The notes beneath the pieces were generated by a model. It did not search any database and had not been told where the DNA came from. It worked only from the letters and a program-made list of their open reading frames with translations. From Anaerolineae bacterium (GTDB lineage Bacteria; Chloroflexota; Anaerolineae; JADYZS01), in contig JADYZS010000068.1 of the NCBI GenBank assembly GCA_020853075.1, positions 1 to 9,121 on the forward strand: a stretch of 9,121 bases of DNA, in the 5' to 3' direction. Shown here one piece after another: positions 1-6,176 of the stretch. The first letter of the stretch is position 1; every line of letters begins with the position of its first letter. The position numbers were made by a program, and so were the translations under genes.

Positions 1-873
1 GCCGCTGTAGGTGTATCCTGGCCGGTTGGGGTCAGCCGATAAAGCATTGGCGTTTTCTGGCAAGGGCGTGGGCGTAGGGGGCGGTTTCTCACCCCGCGAC
101 GCCGCGTCCAAGACCTGTTGGAATACGTCATAGGGCTGCGCACCGGAGACCACCCACTCGTTGATGCGGAAAGCGGGCGTGCCATCTACACCGGCAGCCT
201 CGCCCGCGGCCACATCCGTTTGCACCGCCGCGCCGGTCTGGCCGGAATCAAGACAGGCATCAAACTTATCTTTGTCCAGTTTCAAGGCGACAGCATAAGA
301 TTTGAAAGTGGCGATGGCATCAGGCTGGTTAGCCCAGGCGTTCTGTCCGCTGAACAGCCGGTCGTGCATAGCCCAGTAGAGCTCAGCGCCCTGCGCTCCC
401 GCACAACGGGCAGCCTCTGCCGCCTTGCGCGCCTGGGGGTGAATACTATCTATCGGGAAATCGCGAAAGACGTGTTTCACCTTGCCAGTGGCAATGTAGT
501 TTTTGTCCAGCAGCGGGCTCGTTTGCTGCACGTGGCGGAGGCAGAAGGGGCACTGGTAATCGGAGAACTCCACCATCGTCACTGCCGCATCGGGGTTTCC
601 GCGATAGGGAAAGCCCTCTGCGGTGAAACCAACGGGGATGTCCGGCAGCGCGCTGGAAGTCGCTGTGGTGGCAGAGGGGACACTCGTAGGTACGGCGGTA
701 GCCGCCGGCGGTGCCGTCGTGACGGTCGGCGATGGCGGCACAGATTCGCCGGTCGGCGCGCGGGTCGCCTGCTCTGACGCGGGCGGTGAGCCACAGGCAA
801 TGAGAAGGAGACCGGCGGCCATCAGGCCCAGGAGCCATCCCCTTCCTCGCCACAAACCAGATAGGATGCGCAT
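1..873 (-). CDS. DsbA-family thiol oxidoreductase lipoprotein, 3' end cut off
   Basis: Extracytoplasmic thioredoxin-fold protein that probably forms or isomerises disulfides in exported proteins. Seen: 291 in-frame codons from ATG at 873 with no stop before the window edge. Residues 1-26 form an Arg-containing start plus hydrophobic stretch ending in a lipobox, Leu-Ile-Ala-Cys27, so it is likely lipid-anchored. Residues 30-75 are a Pro/Thr/Ser/Ala-rich linker. The DsbA/Thioredoxin_4 domain follows (about 90-255), with a Glu-Phe-Ser-Asp strand, the redox motif CPFC (Cys108, Cys111) and the Thr-cisPro loop at 232-233. The start is fixed by GGAAAGG 7 bases upstream. The fold ends near residue 255 and a second Pro-rich linker (PPPTPTPLP) follows, so the protein continues into an unseen segment, possibly a second domain. 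An extended -10 box upstream suggests its own promoter. The family call is secure; its partner proteins are unknown. Confidence 0.93.
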   Translation of the reverse strand, partial: MRILSGLWRGRGWLLGLMAAGLLLIACGSPPASEQATRAPTGESVPPSPTVTTAPPAATAVPTSVPSATTATSSALPDIPVGFTAEGFPYRGNPDAAVTMVEFSDYQCPFCLRHVQQTSPLLDKNYIATGKVKHVFRDFPIDSIHPQARKAAEAARCAGAQGAELYWAMHDRLFSGQNAWANQPDAIATFKSYAVALKLDKDKFDACLDSGQTGAAVQTDVAAGEAAGVDGTPAFRINEWVVSGAQPYDVFQQVLDAASRGEKPPPTPTPLPENANALSADPNRPGYTYSG

Positions 874-880
874 CCCATTA

Positions 881-887
881 CCTTTCC
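881..887 (-). promoter_or_regulatory. Ribosome binding site of the DsbA-type gene
   Basis: On the minus strand this reads GGAAAGG, ending 7 bases before the ATG at 873. It selects that start over a nearby out-of-frame ATG in the leader. Confidence 0.7.
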
Positions 888-900
888 ACACTACGAAGTG

Positions 901-909
901 ATTATACCA
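901..909 (-). promoter_or_regulatory. Extended -10 promoter of the DsbA-type gene
   Basis: The minus strand reads TTGGTATAAT, a perfect TATAAT box (906-901) preceded by the TGn of an extended -10. I see no good -35 hexamer at 16-18 bases, which is normal for extended -10 promoters. Predicted transcription start is near 894, giving a leader of about 20 bases that carries the ribosome binding site. It lies in the 84-base gap after the radical SAM gene, so the DsbA gene can be transcribed separately. No terminator hairpin is visible in this gap, so readthrough from upstream is also possible. Confidence 0.65.
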
Positions 910-957
910 ACGACTTGATTCATTGGCACGTAAGCCTGCCCACATTCCTTAAGATGC

Positions 958-2289
958 TCAGTATATAAACTCCCGGATGTCGTAGCGCGACATCTGGGGC
1001 GGGAGGGCGGGATTAGCCCAACGAAGCCCGGCGCGGATGGCCCGCTCCTGTGCCCGCATCTCTTCCCGGCTCAGAGGGCGAATCCCCGCCGCGCGGGCGC
1101 GCTCCCCATATTCTGCATCCGACAACTCCACGAAATCGGAGAAATAGACCAGGTCTCCTGCTCCCAATGGCATGGCGTTCAATGCCGCGATGGTGCCCGC
1201 CACATGGGACTCTGCGTACCTATCGCCGCCGGCACCGAGGAGGATGATGACGCTGACGGCCACGCCCGCGGCCCTCAGCCTCACCACCGCCTCCACCACG
1301 TCGGCCACCGTGCCCGGTTTGTTCAGGAAGCGCAGGAGGCCATCGTCGCCGCTCTCCATACCGACGTAGGCGCGGTGCAGACCCCGCGCGGCCAGTGCCT
1401 CCCACTGAGCCACCGACTTCCGCTCCACGTGGAAGGCATCTATGAAGGAGTAAATACCCGCGAAGGCAGCAGAGCCGTGAGCCGCGCGTCCGATAGGGAA
1501 GGCCTCGTTCACAGCGTCCAGCAATTCCAGGAGGCGCGGCTGAGGGATGACGAGCGCGTTGGCGTCGGCCAGGAAGATGGACTTGCGCAATGGTAGCGAC
1601 GGGCCGAAGAACTCGCGCACTTGAGCAATGTGCTCCCGGAACTCCGCGGGTGACTTGATGCGGAAGGGACGGCCCCGGTAGAGATTGCAGAAGGTGCAGG
1701 CGTTGTGGGAGCATCCTTCCGTCGCCTGGAGCACCAGCGCCAGGTACTGGTCAGGGGGCAGGACGCTGACGGACCGATAGACCTGGCGGAAGCGTTCCCG
1801 ATCAGCCTGGAGCGCGTCCCAATCCCAGGCGGCGATGACCGCCAGCGCGCGGCGCGCCGCCTCCCGCCTCTCTCCATTGGCAGAGGCGGGTTTTTCCACA
1901 CCTGGCCTATTTGAAGAGTAGGATCGCCTCTCCCCCAACCCGCTCCCCTCCGGGGAGCGGGTTGGGGTGAGGGGGGAAAGATCTTGACGACCAGCGGCCA
2001 AATGCCGGTCAATGTGCCGCGCCAGGCCGTATGCCGATTCCAGGAAAGAGCGCGCTTCGGTCTCGCCCAGCCATCGGCGCTGCCGTTCGCCATCCTCGCG
2101 CCACTTCTGCAAGACGCGGTTATCCAATCCGCGCTGGTAGTTGCGCCGCCCTACGAACGCACCGATGAGGCGGCCCGCCGCGTCGTAGGTGTAACTGGTC
2201 TCGCCCTCGTCTAGCAGGATGTTCGTCACCTGGGGGCGCACGTGAATCTGCACGGGCGAGGCGATGCCCTCCACCTGAAGGTGAATCAT
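958..2289 (-). CDS. Radical SAM protein with repeat-derived in-frame insert
   Basis: Predicted 4Fe-4S/S-adenosylmethionine radical enzyme of 443 residues; the reaction is unknown. Seen: the cluster motif is Cys193-x4-Cys198-x2-Cys201 followed by Asn-Leu-Tyr. A 'FLADANAL' strand, 'YVGMESGDDGLLRFLNKPGT' and a late 'VIILLGAGG' are typical of the Elp3/COG1032-like TIM-barrel group. The N-terminal segment (1-100) has a short Tyr-Asp-x2-Gly-Arg-Leu stretch and a charged helical region. Residues about 103-145 are low-complexity, rich in Pro/Ser/Arg/Gly, and encoded by palindromic repeats. The ATG start overlaps the stop of the upstream membrane-protein gene (ATGA); no strong SD precedes it, which fits translational coupling. 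The in-frame extension upstream of this ATG is rejected because it runs through the neighbour's coding sequence. Cys-x4-Cys-x2-Cys differs from the textbook x3/x2 spacing but I recall it from related uncharacterised families. Confident of superfamily only. Confidence 0.88.
   Translation of the reverse strand: MIHLQVEGIASPVQIHVRPQVTNILLDEGETSYTYDAAGRLIGAFVGRRNYQRGLDNRVLQKWREDGERQRRWLGETEARSFLESAYGLARHIDRHLAAGRQDLSPLTPTRSPEGSGLGERRSYSSNRPGVEKPASANGERREAARRALAVIAAWDWDALQADRERFRQVYRSVSVLPPDQYLALVLQATEGCSHNACTFCNLYRGRPFRIKSPAEFREHIAQVREFFGPSLPLRKSIFLADANALVIPQPRLLELLDAVNEAFPIGRAAHGSAAFAGIYSFIDAFHVERKSVAQWEALAARGLHRAYVGMESGDDGLLRFLNKPGTVADVVEAVVRLRAAGVAVSVIILLGAGGDRYAESHVAGTIAALNAMPLGAGDLVYFSDFVELSDAEYGERARAAGIRPLSREEMRAQERAIRAGLRWANPALPPQMSRYDIREFIY
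1863..1890. repeat. Inverted repeat inside the radical SAM gene (9-bp arms)
   Basis: CCCGCCTCT at 1863-1871 and its exact complement AGAGGCGGG at 1882-1890, with a 10-base loop. It encodes residues about 134-143 of the radical SAM protein. On the plus strand it is followed by five T (1891-1895) and so has intrinsic-terminator shape, antisense to the gene. Confidence 0.75.
1933..1967. repeat. Perfect 16-bp palindromic repeat element in frame within a gene
   Basis: CCCCAACCCGCTCCCC (1933-1948) is exactly complementary to GGGGAGCGGGTTGGGG (1952-1967), with a 3-base loop (TCC). The flanks continue as CTCC on the left and TGAGGGGGG on the right. This is the CCCTCACCCCAACC-type palindrome that recurs as a dispersed REP/MITE-like sequence in many GC-rich genomes (recalled, not searched). 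It encodes residues 108-119 of the radical SAM protein, within the Pro/Ser/Arg insert, and keeps the frame open. Confidence 0.82.
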
Positions 2290-2645
2290 ACGCGACGTTG
2301 CAGAAGCCCCTCCAACAGCATAAAGACCACCCCCAGCCCCAGGACCAGCGCGACATCCAATTGCCGTGCCAGTTGCATGGCGGCACAGAGAGTGATGAAA
2401 AGGCCAACCCAAAGCCCCTGGCGCAAGGCAGCGGCAGGGCCGGGCCGCCGCTTGCGCAGGATGAAGTGGTTATGGAGCAGGCGGACGATGGGCGCGGCAG
2501 TTCCCGCCAGGGCCAACGCCAGCGCCGGAAAGAAGGCAACCAGCGCCCAGCCCTCCGGCGATTCCACCAGCACCAGGTAGGCCAGCGCACCCCAGGCCGT
2601 GCCGCCCACCAGAATCGCCAACGCCATCGCCACCCGTTCGCTCAA
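2286..2645 (-). CDS. Small multi-pass membrane protein, unknown function
   Basis: A 119-residue hydrophobic protein that I do not recognise. About four membrane segments are visible: residues 6-27, 32-56, 74-91 and 94-113. A basic hydrophilic loop sits between segments two and three (Arg-Leu-Leu-His-Asn-His ... Arg-Lys-Arg-Arg-Pro-Gly). The start is TTG at 2645: an in-frame TAA lies 30 bases upstream, and AAGGG ends 8 bases before the TTG. Later in-frame GTG and ATG (codons 5 and 7) lack an SD and would cut into the first membrane segment. The stop overlaps the radical SAM start as ATGA, so the two products are probably made together and may act together at the membrane (inference). It follows the glycosidase by 62 bases. 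Confidence 0.8.
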   Translation of the reverse strand: MSERVAMALAILVGGTAWGALAYLVLVESPEGWALVAFFPALALALAGTAAPIVRLLHNHFILRKRRPGPAAALRQGLWVGLFITLCAAMQLARQLDVALVLGLGVVFMLLEGLLQRRV

Positions 2646-2653
2646 CCGTGTTG

Positions 2654-2658
2654 CCCTT
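2654..2658 (-). promoter_or_regulatory. Ribosome binding site supporting a TTG start
   Basis: The minus strand reads AAGGG, 8 bases before TTG at 2645. It is the main reason for choosing the TTG over the later GTG or ATG of the small membrane protein. Confidence 0.55.
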
Positions 2659-2674
2659 GTCCTGAAAATATCTT

Positions 2675-2703
2675 ACCGCGGAGAGCGCAGAGAACGCGGT
2701 TCC
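2675..2703. repeat. Short imperfect 9-bp-period repeat with 6-bp inverted ends
   Basis: Three units read CGCGGAGAG, CGCAGAGAA and CGCGGTTCC (2677-2703). ACCGCG at 2675-2680 and CGCGGT at 2695-2700 can also pair as a 6-bp stem. It occupies the only gap between the glycosidase and the membrane-protein gene. It resembles GC-rich dispersed intergenic repeats of the GCGGAGA/GCAGAGA kind; there is no T tract, so a terminator is not supported. Confidence 0.5.
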
Positions 2704-2707
2704 AACT

Positions 2708-4861
2708 TCAGCCCAACGCAATGACGACCGACTCCCACATCTCTAGCCGGGGAATGGTAAAGCGGATGACACCATCGTGCCATTGGTAGGGCAGCGGCGC
2801 ACCCGTGGTCAGGCGGGTCACCGCTGTTACCGTGCAGCCGGGGGGCACACGCACCTGCGCGGTCACATTCTCCACGGGCGCGACGTAGTCCACCTTGTAA
2901 GAGGGCGTCTCGTACATATTGCCGGTGAAGTTCACCAGGTGCAGGGCCAACAGTCGCCCATCTGCCCGCTGCGCCAGGTTGGCGATCACCGACGCTGGTG
3001 CTTCTATCTGGAAAGGAACGCCCTCGCGGGTAGCCCAGCAGACCGCGTTAGCGATGAGGCGGCGCAGAGGCCCCTGCGCCCGTTCCAGGTATCGCCTCCC
3101 GGCAGCGAAGGCGAAATAGACCACACGGCCCTTACCGTATTCGGAAGCGACGATAGCCGGCGGATGCCCATACGGAAAGGCAAAAGTCCGACCATAGGTT
3201 CCGCCAGTAGGGAGGTAGAGTTCGGCGGCTATAGTGCCCGCGTTTCCTGTGGGCGCGGTGAGGAGATACTCTACCTTGACGTCGCGCCAATCGCCCTCCG
3301 CGATGCCCAGAAACTTCCCGGCGGGGATGCCCGCGGAGATGGGATGGTCGCCCACTATCCGCACGTGGGGGTCGGGGACATCCTCGTGGAAATTGAGGCG
3401 GCCTGGCTCTACCGTCTCATGGTTTTTCCGGTAACTGACACCAAAGAGGTCCCCCAGGCCGAAGTCGCTGCGCCTGCGCCCCTTTTCATCGTAAAGCGAC
3501 GTCTCGTAAGTTGCGATGAGGCCGCCGCCCGCGCGCACGAAATCCTGGATCGCCGCGATCTGCGCATCGCTCAGGCAGGCGACGTTTTCCAGGTAGAGCA
3601 CTTTGTAGCGAGCCAAACCTTCCGCGGTCAGCGTCTCGTCAAAGGCCGGCGTCACCTGAGAGTGGGTGTGGGTCAGCGCCCGGAACGCGCCGCGGAAGTG
3701 CTGCATGAAGCGTTCCACTGGCTCGTCGCGGGCATACCAATCTCCCGTCGTGCGCGAATAGGGCAGGGCAATGAAGGGCACCGGCGACAAATCCCAGAAG
3801 TAATCGCCGTGCTTTTCTTCCAGATCAAACAGCCGGCGAATCCCCGGCAGCCCGCTCTCGTCGTGCAGGTAGGAGCGCAGGGTTTCAACGATGGGCGTGC
3901 CGCCGTGCATCAAGAACGTGACGCCGTAGAGGAGCGGATCCAACGATTCGTAGGTCGCCAACTGCTCAAAAGGTCCCGGCGGACAGTAGCACCAGGCGGC
4001 CTTACCCATCGCCTGACCCAACTTGGTCTGCTCCAACATGCCGAGCGAATCGGTGGCCCAACTGACCGGGGGCCGCGTATAGGCGGGGCGGCTCACCTCG
4101 GTAGTCAAAGCACCCTGGGTGTGTTTCATGATCCGTTCCGTGATAGAGCCCGTCCAGCGGCCCATCTCGTGGCGGATGGTCGTGTTGAAGATAACGGGGA
4201 TGTCTCTGATGCGCTTGATGGCCTGGTTGATACTTTGCATCAGGGATTCCGCGGTGCGGTAACGCACCTCCAACCACATCGGCCAGGTGCCCGAATCCCA
4301 ATCCAGGGCATCCAGCGTGGGGAGCGCGAAGCCGTAGGCCTGGCGGAAGGCCTCCTGGCAGTGTTCGCACTGGCAATATTCCAGGAACTGGGGCCCGTCA
4401 AAGTACATGGCCTGCACGTCGTAGTTGCCGACGATCTCCTGCACAGAGCGGGCGTAAGCCTCGCGAAAGCCGGGGTTGGTGATGCAGTTAGCATAGTGCA
4501 AATCTGACCAACGCACCGGCCTCCCGTCGCGATAGCGGGCGGCCCATTCCGGGTGCAGCCCGTAGGTCTGGTAGTGCATGACCGCACCCAGGTGGTTGTA
4601 CGGCACGACCTTGATGCCGTGTGGCCGGGCAGCATCAATCATCTCCCGCAGAAGATCGCGCTCGCCGAGGCCCTCGTATTGGGGCAGGTGCGTGGAATTA
4701 AAATAGGTGACGGCCCATGACGTGGCAGGGAAACGGATGGCGTTGGCGTTGGCCCTGCGCAAAATCTCTACCAGTTGGTGGGCATCGCGCCAGAAAGGCG
4801 TCTCGTGAGCCTCCAGCACGAAGATGCGCACCCGGCGAATCCAGTCGTATTTGGGCTCCAT
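2708..4861 (-). CDS. Putative glycoside hydrolase (GHL6-like) with GH42-type trimerisation domain
   Basis: A 717-residue predicted cytoplasmic glycosidase; no signal peptide is seen. The N-terminal half (about 10-340) looks like the GHL6 TIM barrel: an Asn-Ala-Ile-Arg-Phe strand near 40, a His-Gly-Ile-Lys-Val-Val-Pro-Tyr strand near 81-88, and Tyr-Phe-Asp-Gly-Pro at 153-157, where Asp155 is a plausible catalytic residue, followed by Cys163-x-Cys165-x2-Cys168. Residues about 365-490 resemble the beta-galactosidase trimerisation domain (GH42 middle domain), with 'GGGLIATYETSLYDE' ending near 458 and 'FGLGDLFGVSY'. The C-terminal 100 residues are a predicted beta domain. ATG at 4861 is preferred because AGGAG lies 5 bases upstream; the GTG 33 bases earlier has GGAAG touching it with no spacer. 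It follows the dehydratase and aldolase genes, suggesting it supplies their sugar. Substrate is unknown. Confidence 0.85.
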   Translation of the reverse strand: MEPKYDWIRRVRIFVLEAHETPFWRDAHQLVEILRRANANAIRFPATSWAVTYFNSTHLPQYEGLGERDLLREMIDAARPHGIKVVPYNHLGAVMHYQTYGLHPEWAARYRDGRPVRWSDLHYANCITNPGFREAYARSVQEIVGNYDVQAMYFDGPQFLEYCQCEHCQEAFRQAYGFALPTLDALDWDSGTWPMWLEVRYRTAESLMQSINQAIKRIRDIPVIFNTTIRHEMGRWTGSITERIMKHTQGALTTEVSRPAYTRPPVSWATDSLGMLEQTKLGQAMGKAAWCYCPPGPFEQLATYESLDPLLYGVTFLMHGGTPIVETLRSYLHDESGLPGIRRLFDLEEKHGDYFWDLSPVPFIALPYSRTTGDWYARDEPVERFMQHFRGAFRALTHTHSQVTPAFDETLTAEGLARYKVLYLENVACLSDAQIAAIQDFVRAGGGLIATYETSLYDEKGRRRSDFGLGDLFGVSYRKNHETVEPGRLNFHEDVPDPHVRIVGDHPISAGIPAGKFLGIAEGDWRDVKVEYLLTAPTGNAGTIAAELYLPTGGTYGRTFAFPYGHPPAIVASEYGKGRVVYFAFAAGRRYLERAQGPLRRLIANAVCWATREGVPFQIEAPASVIANLAQRADGRLLALHLVNFTGNMYETPSYKVDYVAPVENVTAQVRVPPGCTVTAVTRLTTGAPLPYQWHDGVIRFTIPRLEMWESVVIALG

Positions 4862-4866
4862 GCCTG

Positions 4867-4871
4867 CTCCT
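4867..4871 (-). promoter_or_regulatory. Ribosome binding site fixing the glycosidase start
   Basis: The minus strand reads AGGAG, 5 bases before the ATG at 4861. It decides against the upstream in-frame GTG at 4894. Confidence 0.65.
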
Positions 4872-4889
4872 GCGTAGGATGTGACGGCC

Positions 4890-4958
4890 CTCACCTTCCC
4901 GTGGGCGTCCCCTCCGCCTGGGATGCTATACTCGCCGTACGGGATGGGGGAGGGTGAG
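4890..4958. repeat. Imperfect long inverted repeat in the dehydratase-glycosidase gap
   Basis: CTCACCTTCCC (4890-4900) and GGGAGGGTGAG (4948-4958) pair at 10 of 11 positions across a 47-base loop. The gap of 102 bases is unusually long for this otherwise tightly packed operon. The arm sequence resembles the CTCACC/GGTGAG flank of the palindromic repeat inside the radical SAM gene. A weak TATAGC on the minus strand lies in the loop (near 4925-4930). It could be a degenerate repeat element or an mRNA hairpin affecting downstream expression; there is no T tract for a terminator. Confidence 0.45.
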
Positions 4959-4963
4959 AGCTT

Positions 4964-6175
4964 TTACCGCCAGCCTTCAAAGGGTTGGTACGGATACTGC
5001 TCAAAGGCCTCCGGCACCGGCTCCACGCCCAGGCCGGGCCCCTCCGGCAGCAACAGGTGTCCGTCTTCAAAACGCAAGGCCGGGCGGCTCACCTCCGCCT
5101 GGATCGCCTTATCCTCGTCGGAGCCGATGGTCTCCAGGATCAGGAAGTTGGGGATGCTGGCCGCCAGGTGCATCGCCGCCACCGTCGCCAGGGGGCCGTT
5201 GGGGTTGTGGGGCGCGATGCCGATGTAGTACGCTTCGGCCAATGCCGCGATCTTCTTCGCCTGGGCCAGGCCGCCGCAGTTCACCACGTCCGGTTGGGCT
5301 ACCGCCACCGCCTGCCGCACAATGAAGTCGCGCGCGCCGTAGATCGTCGCCCAGCGTTCGCCCGCGGCGATGGACGTGCTGCTCGCCTCGGCCACCTTCG
5401 CCAAAGCCTCCGCGTTCTCTGGCGGCACCGGCTCCTCTATAAACATCAGGTTTAGATCGGCCAGCGCCTCGCACAGCCGGATAGAATTGGCCGGGCTGAG
5501 CCGCCCGTGACAATCCACCATCAGGCCGGTGCTGGGCCCCACCGCCTCGCGCAACGCCACAAAGAATTCACGGATACGCGGGATAGTATCGGAAGGAAAG
5601 AACTCCGTCTCCTTGAGGCTGCGATCTAGCACGCCCCAGGTGCCGGAATAGCCGCGCGCTGCCTCGCTGGTTCCCTCTGCCGTTTTCACCGCCACCGTTC
5701 TTTTCGCGCCGTAGAAAACGGGCAGGGTTGTCTTCATTGCTTTGTAGCCACGCGTGACGACGGCGCGCCCATTGGCCGCGAACTCTTCCGGCGTGGCCCC
5801 CGCCGGGCAATGAGCATAGACCAGGATGCGGTCGCGAGTCGGGCCGCCCAGAAGTTGATAGACAGGAACGCCCAGAGCCTTCCCCTTGATATCCCACAGG
5901 GCGATCTCCACCACGCTGAGGGGCGTGGTGTGCATGGGGCCACCCACCCAGAAGGAGTCGCGGTACATTTTCTCCCAATGATCCTCAATGCGCATGGGGT
6001 CCTGGCCCACCAGGTAGCGCGCTAACTCGTGGACACCCTGTTCAATGGTCTTGGTCTTGCGCTTGAAGACCGTCTCCGCCCAGCCGGTGATGCCCGCGTC
6101 GGTGTCAATGCGCACGAAGAGGCAGTTGCGAAAACCCAGGCCGACGGCGTAGGTCTGCACAGAGGTTATTTTCAT
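4964..6175 (-). CDS. Mandelate racemase/enolase-superfamily sugar-acid dehydratase, galactonate dehydratase-like
   Basis: A 403-residue enzyme predicted to remove water from an aldonate, giving a 2-keto-3-deoxy acid. Seen: the capping domain is residues 1-120, including 'ALWDIKGKALGVPVYQLLGG'. The barrel carries metal ligands Asp221, Glu247 (Phe-Ile-Glu-Glu-Pro) and Glu273 (Ala-Gly-Glu-Arg). His223 sits in Asp-Cys-His-Gly, and His323 in Ala-Pro-His-Asn-Pro pairs with Asp296. Spacings of 26 and 52 between ligands match E. coli DgoD (183/209/235), as does His285. The AGER and APHNP motifs favour galactonate over mannonate dehydratase. A longer segment (about 131-215) between capping domain and first ligand differs from DgoD and could alter specificity. 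The ATG follows the aldolase stop by one base; SD is weak, so coupling is likely. Superfamily certain, substrate not. Confidence 0.93.
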   Translation of the reverse strand: MKITSVQTYAVGLGFRNCLFVRIDTDAGITGWAETVFKRKTKTIEQGVHELARYLVGQDPMRIEDHWEKMYRDSFWVGGPMHTTPLSVVEIALWDIKGKALGVPVYQLLGGPTRDRILVYAHCPAGATPEEFAANGRAVVTRGYKAMKTTLPVFYGAKRTVAVKTAEGTSEAARGYSGTWGVLDRSLKETEFFPSDTIPRIREFFVALREAVGPSTGLMVDCHGRLSPANSIRLCEALADLNLMFIEEPVPPENAEALAKVAEASSTSIAAGERWATIYGARDFIVRQAVAVAQPDVVNCGGLAQAKKIAALAEAYYIGIAPHNPNGPLATVAAMHLAASIPNFLILETIGSDEDKAIQAEVSRPALRFEDGHLLLPEGPGLGVEPVPEAFEQYPYQPFEGWR

Positions 6176-6176
6176 C

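Noticed and set aside
118..777. A 219-codon open frame on the plus strand
   Set aside because: Antisense to the DsbA-type gene, which has a lipobox, CPFC and a cis-Pro loop; the plus-strand product ends in Arg/Gly-rich nonsense.
446..853. A minus-strand open frame of 135 codons
   Set aside because: Out-of-frame shadow of the DsbA gene; its Arg/Pro-rich composition has no domain signal, and the true frame has no stop inside the window.
874..957. Terminator after the radical SAM gene
   Set aside because: No stem followed by a T tract is visible on the minus strand.
2170..2200. 'YTYDAAGRLIG' as an Rhs/YD repeat
   Set aside because: Only one copy occurs, inside a radical SAM protein without other Rhs features; the resemblance is most likely chance.
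2290..2412. N-terminal extension of the radical SAM protein by 41 codons
   Set aside because: It would be translated out of frame through the 3' part of the membrane-protein gene; the ATGA overlap start at 2289 is simpler.
2777..4507. A 576-codon open frame on the plus strand
   Set aside because: It lies wholly antisense to the glycosidase, shows no recognisable domain or natural protein composition, and is explained by the codon bias of the GC-rich minus-strand gene.
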